This document shows positions 57,651 through 64,000 of a stretch of 64,000 nucleotides of DNA, piece by piece; position 1 is the stretch's first letter; each line of letters opens with the position of its first letter. The position numbers and the translations under genes are program-made. This DNA comes from Liolophura sinensis (Eukaryota > Mollusca > Polyplacophora > Chitonida > Chitonidae): positions 61,666,984 to 61,730,983 of the forward strand of contig NC_088300.1 of NCBI RefSeq assembly GCF_032854445.1, given 5' to 3'. The notes beneath the pieces were generated by a model. The model did not search any database. It was not told the origin of the DNA and saw only the letters and a list, made by a program, of their open reading frames with translations.

Positions 57651-58829
57651 CAATATAAAACTTTTCGTTGTCATACATTTATGAGTGTTCTGCTTTATTA
57701 TTAAGTATGCGTGTATATTGTTGTCTCAGTTAAACTGACTTTGATATCTTTCAATACTTACATTAGACACTTGTCAGAAATTTCTGTTGGGTGCAGATTC
57801 ACATGAATCTTTGGTGTAGTCGAATTACTTAGGGGCTACAAGCCTTTGCTTTCGTTGACAGCAAACTAGGCGTCTTGAGCGCCAAGACAACACAGAATGA
57901 TTCGAATATTGAATTTTTCTAAGGCTATTTCAACCCCAAAGAAATCGACGAAATCACCCATGCATTGAAAGTATGCCTGGTATATAGGTTTTTCTCTCCA
58001 CTGATTCTCAAATTTTATTGGTCTATGAATATGACAATTGACCAATCACGGTGAAACGTTCACCGGTCAATTCACATGTCGTAATTTTTTTTTCCATTTC
58101 AAACCCTTTCTTCTCTCGTAAATCTATTCATGAGCTGAGCCTCTGCTTTAGAAATGCGTTACATAAATTCTTTAGACATGCACTTCACGTGCATTTGTAT
58201 AACAACTTGAGTAAGGCAAGCGTCAGAACTATGACGGACTTAAGTGTTAAAGCGTATTAAGAGTACCTAACCCTTTACAGTGACCTGAGTGAAAGGATAC
58301 GAAAGTTCCAAATGCGCAAGCAGGAGAAGCCGATAAACGCTTTACACTGACGCGCTATTTTAGAGACTTCATACTCATTCAGCTCCTGGTCAGGACTGGT
58401 TTCAGTAAAAACTGACTGAGCTAATTTCATGAGTATCAAAATACATGACAGAAATTCAAGGTGCCTGATATATTATACTTGCACAACATTCAAATTATCC
58501 ACTATATAGAGTTCCCATCATAAAAAGGAAACAAATCAGAAAACTCAAATGCCGAGATTGTCAATAAACATTCCAAACATTAAATCCTACTGGGACGAGT
58601 TCTTCTTTGTAAATTTGCAGTTAAAATATATTTTTCGTTGCTGATGGAATTCAGTACCGGCACTGCCGTCATGGTTAATAATATATTTGCTTTATCGACG
58701 CGCAGATGTTTTTTCAAACAGTGTGAACAACACCTCTCTCCAGTAAGTTTGTACACCCTTGTACATGCCCCCTCCTCTTGTGGAATGGTTTGTTTGTGTT
58801 TTTACTTTAATCTTAACTTATTTAATTAA
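57651..58829. other. Unassigned DNA
   Basis: No gene. Short frames at 58051-58260 and 58638-58829 have no known motif. Confidence 0.5.
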
Positions 58830-58853
58830 CTTATTTATTTGATTGGTGTTTTA
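58830..58853 (-). mobile_element. SINE family 1 tail scrap
   Basis: TTATTTATTTGATTGGTGTTTTA is the reverse complement of the family 1 3-prime end. Confidence 0.65.
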
Positions 58854-58879
58854 GATCTAGCAAGTTATAGGGTCCCAAA

Positions 58880-59255
58880 AACGTAATCAACAGCTAAACG
58901 TGTAATGGCGAGAAAGGTGCGCAACACTTAATCACAAGGTATGGGTTCAATCCCAACCATGCACAGGGAATTTCGAGGATTCCCCGCTCTTACTGTTCGT
59001 TCGGCCTCAGTAGCGATAAGGGTCTATGGCGTTTGTGGGGTCCTTTATAAGGCTTACTTTCGATTCGTTGAAGGCCACTCATCTCCTAACAGTATGAGGC
59101 GAAAATCGTAATGTGTCATTTGCCAAAGCTCGTCAGTACCTATACCAAGCGATTTACTTGTTTCCTCCACCCGTAAATCTGACTGCAACCGTGAGTATGA
59201 GTAAACATTTTTGAGTAAGGCAGAATTCACAACCAGTTATATCAATAAATGAAAG
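58880..59255 (+). mobile_element. Candidate third tRNA-headed SINE
   Basis: A B-box-like GGTTCAATCC sits at 58944-58953, and an A-box-like TAATGGCGAGAAAGGTGC about 40 bp upstream. A body follows with GGAATTTCGAGGATTCCCCG, a TTTCCTCCACCC segment and GAGTATGAGTAAACATTTTTGAGTA. That end recalls the family 1 3-prime domain. It finishes near ATCAATAAATGAAAG. A single copy in this window, so the family status is inferred. Confidence 0.55.
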
Positions 59256-61181
59256 AAAAAAACAAACGTCACCAAATCCAGAGATTATCCAAACGAATCG
59301 ACCAGCTGCCCAGATCATATATTCATATAAAAAGTTTCAGGATTCATTCCGCGTACCGAACTTAACAAAATGAAATATTTCTCTTGTACATTTGGTGTCA
59401 TTCTTTAAAGAAGCGAAGATACAGGCATGAAGGTGTCAGAGACGGTAGATGTACGGAAAAGATATCATCTTCTCAGGATGTACCGACGTTCTCCACATTC
59501 TCATAATATTGCTGGACTGAACATGTCCATTTATTGTTCCAACAGCTGGAGTATATAAAGTATCTTCCCAATATTAAATTTTCATGACTTCTTTAGGGGC
59601 GCTTTATTGAATGTCAGTATCAGTGTCGCCATCTTAAGACAGACATGCTGATATGGTTACCAATTTCTTGACTCAAATAAAATGATACGAACAGTTCAGA
59701 AAAATTGGGCATTAAGTTACTGGTTAATCCTTGAGGTATCCAGAAAAGGTACCGGAAAATCTCATTCATTCAAGCGTGCAAACATGCCAGCTTTATCTAT
59801 GAATTCCAAATCAAGCAGAATGAGTTAATAAAGCCTGGAATTGTGTTCCTTTGGCTTGATTAATTAGGACAAATTTCATTACAAATCGTAATCGCTCATG
59901 CGGCAAGCGTGCGTTTAATGTTGTAATGTACAAACCTCATCGCAACGAACTGCTGGTGGCGTATGCTCGCGCTACCATGGCCAACGATGGCGACGTGTTT
60001 TAAGGGGATATAGATATGTCATGAAGAATTGAACGACATGTATCATTGGTATAGTAATGATGTAAAAACGGATGGAGGAATCCACAGGGATGACGCAGGG
60101 TGACAGAGTGACGGGAGGCCAAATGAGAAGAGTTAAACTACTTCAGGAGAGAATAGGAAGGCTTAATCGATACAAGGCAATCAGTGAACAGCCAGCAGAC
60201 CGTCATCTCCAACTTAATTACCACTGAGTTACACGCTTTAATATTCCTCTCCGGTTAATGTCAAAAGAAGGACTTGAATCGTGATCGGAATGCGGGTTAA
60301 TTAGACCACTTAGACTGCAGGCCTGAGGACCTCCAGGAAAGCGGGAAGGCAATGTTGAGAAATATCGACTTGCCTTTTCTACGTTCAGCCTGCCACGCTC
60401 GGTTTAAAAGGCCAGCGACGGCGGAAGAATACCCAGTGACAATTTCACACGGAGCCGCCAAATGACGTATATGCAATAGCCAGCGGGGACAGTGGCGAAA
60501 GAACAGCCAATAAACCCGACCGACAACAGCATCAATCTAAAATTGGGTGATAACAGAGGCGGCCAGCGAACAAAAACCAACATTGGTCCTAGTCTCGAGC
60601 AAGCTCCAATCTAGTTAATGGCCCCGAGCAGTATATGTACGGTACCCATATTTGAGCTCCAGATATGAGAAAAATTAAACTAAGAAAGAGGAAATATAGC
60701 AGATATCTTTCAAGTCCGGAAATTTTTCAGCCTTAGAGCGGAAGTATAGATTTTAGCAACCAGTTTCCCTACTTTCTTCATCCAGATACATAAGCCATGA
60801 AAATCCTATATGTGAGGGCATCAGTTGAAAGTTGTCTAAACTTGGGATTATCTTCTCACCTGTAGGCTCTACAGCGGAGACACGACAAGCCTACTTTATC
60901 CAACCTATATACTGCAGGACTTGCTAGTTCCAATGGTGATTGGCAATTGGTTTTACCAAGCCTTCGGCGCTGCTTTCAGAGTAATTTAGGTCATATAATG
61001 ACGTTGTCCCCTTAAAGTAAGCACAAAGACTTCCATAACTTGTCTAGTCACTTTATTCTGAGCGTCAAGTTATGAAGAACCAAGATTGTCAAATGTAGAG
61101 GCTCATAGATATTGGCCAACATGAAGGGTTGCGCTCGGCAGTCCTAATTAAGACAGACACGCACAAACTACTGGTGTGGTT
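59256..61181. other. Repeat-poor stretch with a slightly GC-richer core
   Basis: No gene or repeat. About 59800-60650 is less AT-rich than its surroundings. It holds three TAATTA homeodomain-type cores (59861-59866, 60215-60220, 60298-60303), a TGACGTA (60463-60469) and a CCAAT near 60510. A cis-regulatory role is possible but not shown. Confidence 0.3.
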
Positions 61182-61424
61182 TCCGTGCCCGCGCTGAGCG
61201 TGAACCAGGAGCCTCTCACCAAAGCGGTCGCTATGAGTTCAAGTTCAGCTTCTGCTTCGGGCGTACCTGGGAAGATCTGTCAGCAACCTGTGGATGATCG
61301 TTAATTTCCCCTGGGCTCTACCTGATTTTCTCCCATCATAAATGCTGGCCGTCATCGTACAGGTGAAATCTTCTTGAGAACAGCGTAAAACACGCAAAAA
61401 ATCAAATAAATAAATAAATAAATC
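61182..61424 (+). mobile_element. SINE family 1, nearly full length, diverged
   Basis: A degraded head, then CAGGAGCCTCTCACC, the B-box-like GAGTTCAAGTTCAG, GTCAGCAACCTGTGGATG, CATAAATGCTGGCCG and CGTAAAACACG, with an (AAAT)n tail. Confidence 0.9.
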
Positions 61425-62675
61425 TAACTAATGAGCTGTTACAATGAGGATACGTCTTGTCCTGGGGACGTATTGTGTGCCAGATGCCACAATACTTACG
61501 TATACTACTTTGATCCAGCAATTTTGGCCTATATATTTATTTACTTTTTTGGGATCTCACGACGTACTGAAAAGCATTTTCACACACAGATTTTCATGTA
61601 GGACTGATTATCCTCTATATCTTCTCCAGAGGGAAGTGCTTCTTGTTGACGGTGGCATGGTTTACCTGTTCTTGTTGGTGTTTTGCCATTCTGTATGACC
61701 TGTAGCCTGTTCATGGTTTTAAATTTACTGTTACACATGTATGTATGTTTATCAACTGTTCGGAATCGCTTTTCAGTGAGGCAACGTTATATTTATGTTA
61801 ACATTTCGACCGACCGGCTACAAGGAGACGTGGCATCACCGAAATACTGTTGAAAGTCACGTTAACCCAGGCAAGCAAGAAGAAAACCGCAACTGATTTA
61901 TGTGCCATGCCAGAAGGTTCTCTATATTTCTTAAAATGATGATAATTGACAATATCCTTCTGGTTGACGAATGTGAAACTATAGTCGACAATTTAAATTG
62001 AAAGGAATCACCTCTAGTCTAGTCCTAACATATTAAACCCGTTTTGCTTGGTTCAGGTTTGCTTCTGGTCACTATCAGAGCCGTGTTTTTTTTTGATCTA
62101 TGAAAAGCTGGCCGTTACCCGTTATGGCGTACAACACACTGCAGAAATAATTAATGTGCATGAATAAATAAACAAACATAGATATCGTAGGAATGATCTC
62201 TGTGTGGTAATGTGTGTTGCCAAAGCTCTGGTGATTTAAGGGCTAAGCCAAAGCGTCTACTGATGAAGTCGAGAGAAGCAGTCGTCGTTTGAGACTGGTG
62301 CTAGCGGCCTTACATCTTTGTTTAATGAAACTGATGTCGCGATGAAACACTAGAAATAAGCAGATAAAGGCTTGCTCTTACCGGTACCAATCCGCAGTCG
62401 ATAAAATCACAAGATCGAACTAAGTATTCTTAACATATAGACTGGGCGGGAACAACCATGAACCTAAAACGGACTTCGAGTGGCAACAGGACATCATCTG
62501 AACGAACATGCATCAACTGGAAACAGGCATGATGTGAGAACGGGACACAACTTTATGAACACAGATAGTGGAAAAAGACATCCAGAATCGAGGAGGAAAA
62601 AACCTCATAGCGTAAACGGGCAACGCCTGTTAGTTGTATGAGCAATAAGTAATAAAAGTTATGAAACCGAATGAA
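61425..62675. other. Unassigned DNA
   Basis: No gene or recognised repeat. An 84-codon frame at 61444-61698 has no known motif. Confidence 0.5.
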
Positions 62676-62780
62676 TTATTTATTTATTTGATGGGTGTTT
62701 TACCCGGTACTCAAGAATATTTCACTTATACGACAGCGGTCAGCATTATGGTGTGAGGAAACCGCAAGCCACGGAGGACC
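62676..62780 (-). mobile_element. SINE family 1, internally deleted
   Basis: The 3-prime tail and part of the body (ACTCAAGAATATTTCACTTA, then CAGCATTATGGTG) join directly to GCCACGGAGG, the first bases of the tRNA head, at about 62769. About 150 bp including the B box is missing. Confidence 0.85.
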
Positions 62781-64000
62781 CTCGAAAGTAATTAAGAATT
62801 GACTCTATTAATGTACACTGTGTTGTTTTCCTCCATCCTCTCAGGTCATTACTTTTTACAAAAAATTTTTGATGCTTATGTTGTATAGGCCTACATGTCT
62901 GCATTTACAGATGTATGGAGCGAGTTGAGACCAACGGTCCTTTACCACAAATAACTTTTAGTACCGCTCTAGGTATTATATTAAGCCCACATCAATACCC
63001 ATATGTGTGGGGCTCACGCTTCATATGAAATGGTGATTACAGACCAAGGGAAATAAGTCACTCGGTATCAACAAGACACTCTGTGCTTGACAGACAGGCT
63101 TACTTCCCCTTTTACCGCTAAATACGTTCAGCTTGTTTGTTAGTTTGAAAATGGGTTTTATTTTTTAGTTTATTTTAGTCATATTGGGACATAATCTCCT
63201 TCTGGCAAACAAACTTACAGGGCCTGACAAATCCAGTCACAGAGCACTTTATCATACACCGGGCGTCAGCATATGCGTCAATTTAATGTCTTTGTCATGT
63301 CCCCACTTGGAACTGAACTGTGGTTTACAGTTGTGTAATTGAATATTTGTTATCATACTATAGTTTTTCATTTATACCAGGCCCGTCAGTTTTTTGGATA
63401 GAGGAAATCGGAGTGCCCTGGGTAAACCACTGGGCATTGGCAAGTTGCTGACAAACTTATACCCCCGTGTGACGAACACACTTGAACCCCCATATTTGGC
63501 GAAAACTAATCGTCTTGAACGACCGTCAGAATGTACGCTCAAAAAATTAATCTGTTAATTTTAACAGAAAGACTGTTGCCTGAATGATGCTAGAATGCAT
63601 TCTGTTATGTCAGGATATATCGCAGTGTTCATCACATGACCACGGCTGTTACGTTAAACCTTGTTCATATCGGAATGGTCTTATTTACATGCTATCTGTA
63701 TCAACAAAACAGTGGTATAAGACTTGTGGCCATGCATCATTTAGTGTCCACGGCGAATGTTCTTGAAAAATCAAAATCTTACAACCAGCATATCAAAACA
63801 CGACTGCTTTTATTTTCCAAACTTGTATACATTCGCCAAAATGCATTTCTTTGAACAACGTGACACACGTGCTTCATATCGAGTTCTTGAAGTGAAAATT
63901 CCAGTGATGTCCACTCTATTCAACTGAAAAAAAAGAAAAGAAAGTAAATGAATAAATACGCTTAGTAATGCATCTTTTATTTAAGTCTACTGCATTTGTA
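62781..64000. other. Unassigned DNA with a SINE-like central trace
   Basis: No gene. At 63400-63480, GAGGAAATCGGAGTGCCCTG then GTAAACCACTGGGCATTGGC resembles a SINE central domain, as near 16490, but it has no detectable head or tail. Frames at 63584-63854 have no known motif. Confidence 0.4.

Overview
The window reads as non-coding, repeat-rich animal DNA, most likely from a mollusc. It is AT-rich. It carries many copies of two tRNA-headed SINE families whose bodies resemble SINEs widespread in molluscs: one ends in an AATAAATA-type tail, the other in an ACTC-type tail. It also carries an animal Ty3/Gypsy retrotransposon. I found no convincing host protein-coding gene, tRNA or rRNA. Most open frames are short, overlap on both strands or lie in tandem repeats. 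The class of mollusc cannot be fixed from this sequence alone.

The best-defined object is a complete but broken LTR retrotransposon on the minus strand (6690-12985). It has two LTRs, a 4-bp CTTA target-site duplication, a primer-binding site matching tRNA-Pro, and remnants of Gag, protease, integrase, reverse transcriptase and RNase H. Integrase lies upstream of reverse transcriptase. With the Gag type, this marks the Gmr1-like branch of Ty3/Gypsy. A solo LTR of the same family lies in the opposite orientation at 55541-56308.

Much of 1-49300 is a mosaic of diverged duplicated blocks, labelled A to I here. E-F-G occurs as two direct tandem units of about 4.6 kb (35090-39250 and 39740-44400) and as an inverted copy (22990-17240). 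G occurs once more alone (31540-34200). B-A occurs at 13210-15590, A-C at 1-1900, and inverted B-A-C at 27960-24200. H-I occurs at 28600-31120 and 45230-49290. Several SINEs are present in one copy and absent from its paralogue, so the paralogues act as empty sites. One H copy has grown a 43/86-bp minisatellite.

From 49300 to 64000 the sequence is mostly unassigned. It holds a 50-bp minisatellite, SINE fragments, a third SINE-like element, the solo LTR, and a slightly GC-richer, repeat-poor stretch (59800-60650) that could be regulatory.

All block boundaries and similarities were judged by eye and are approximate.
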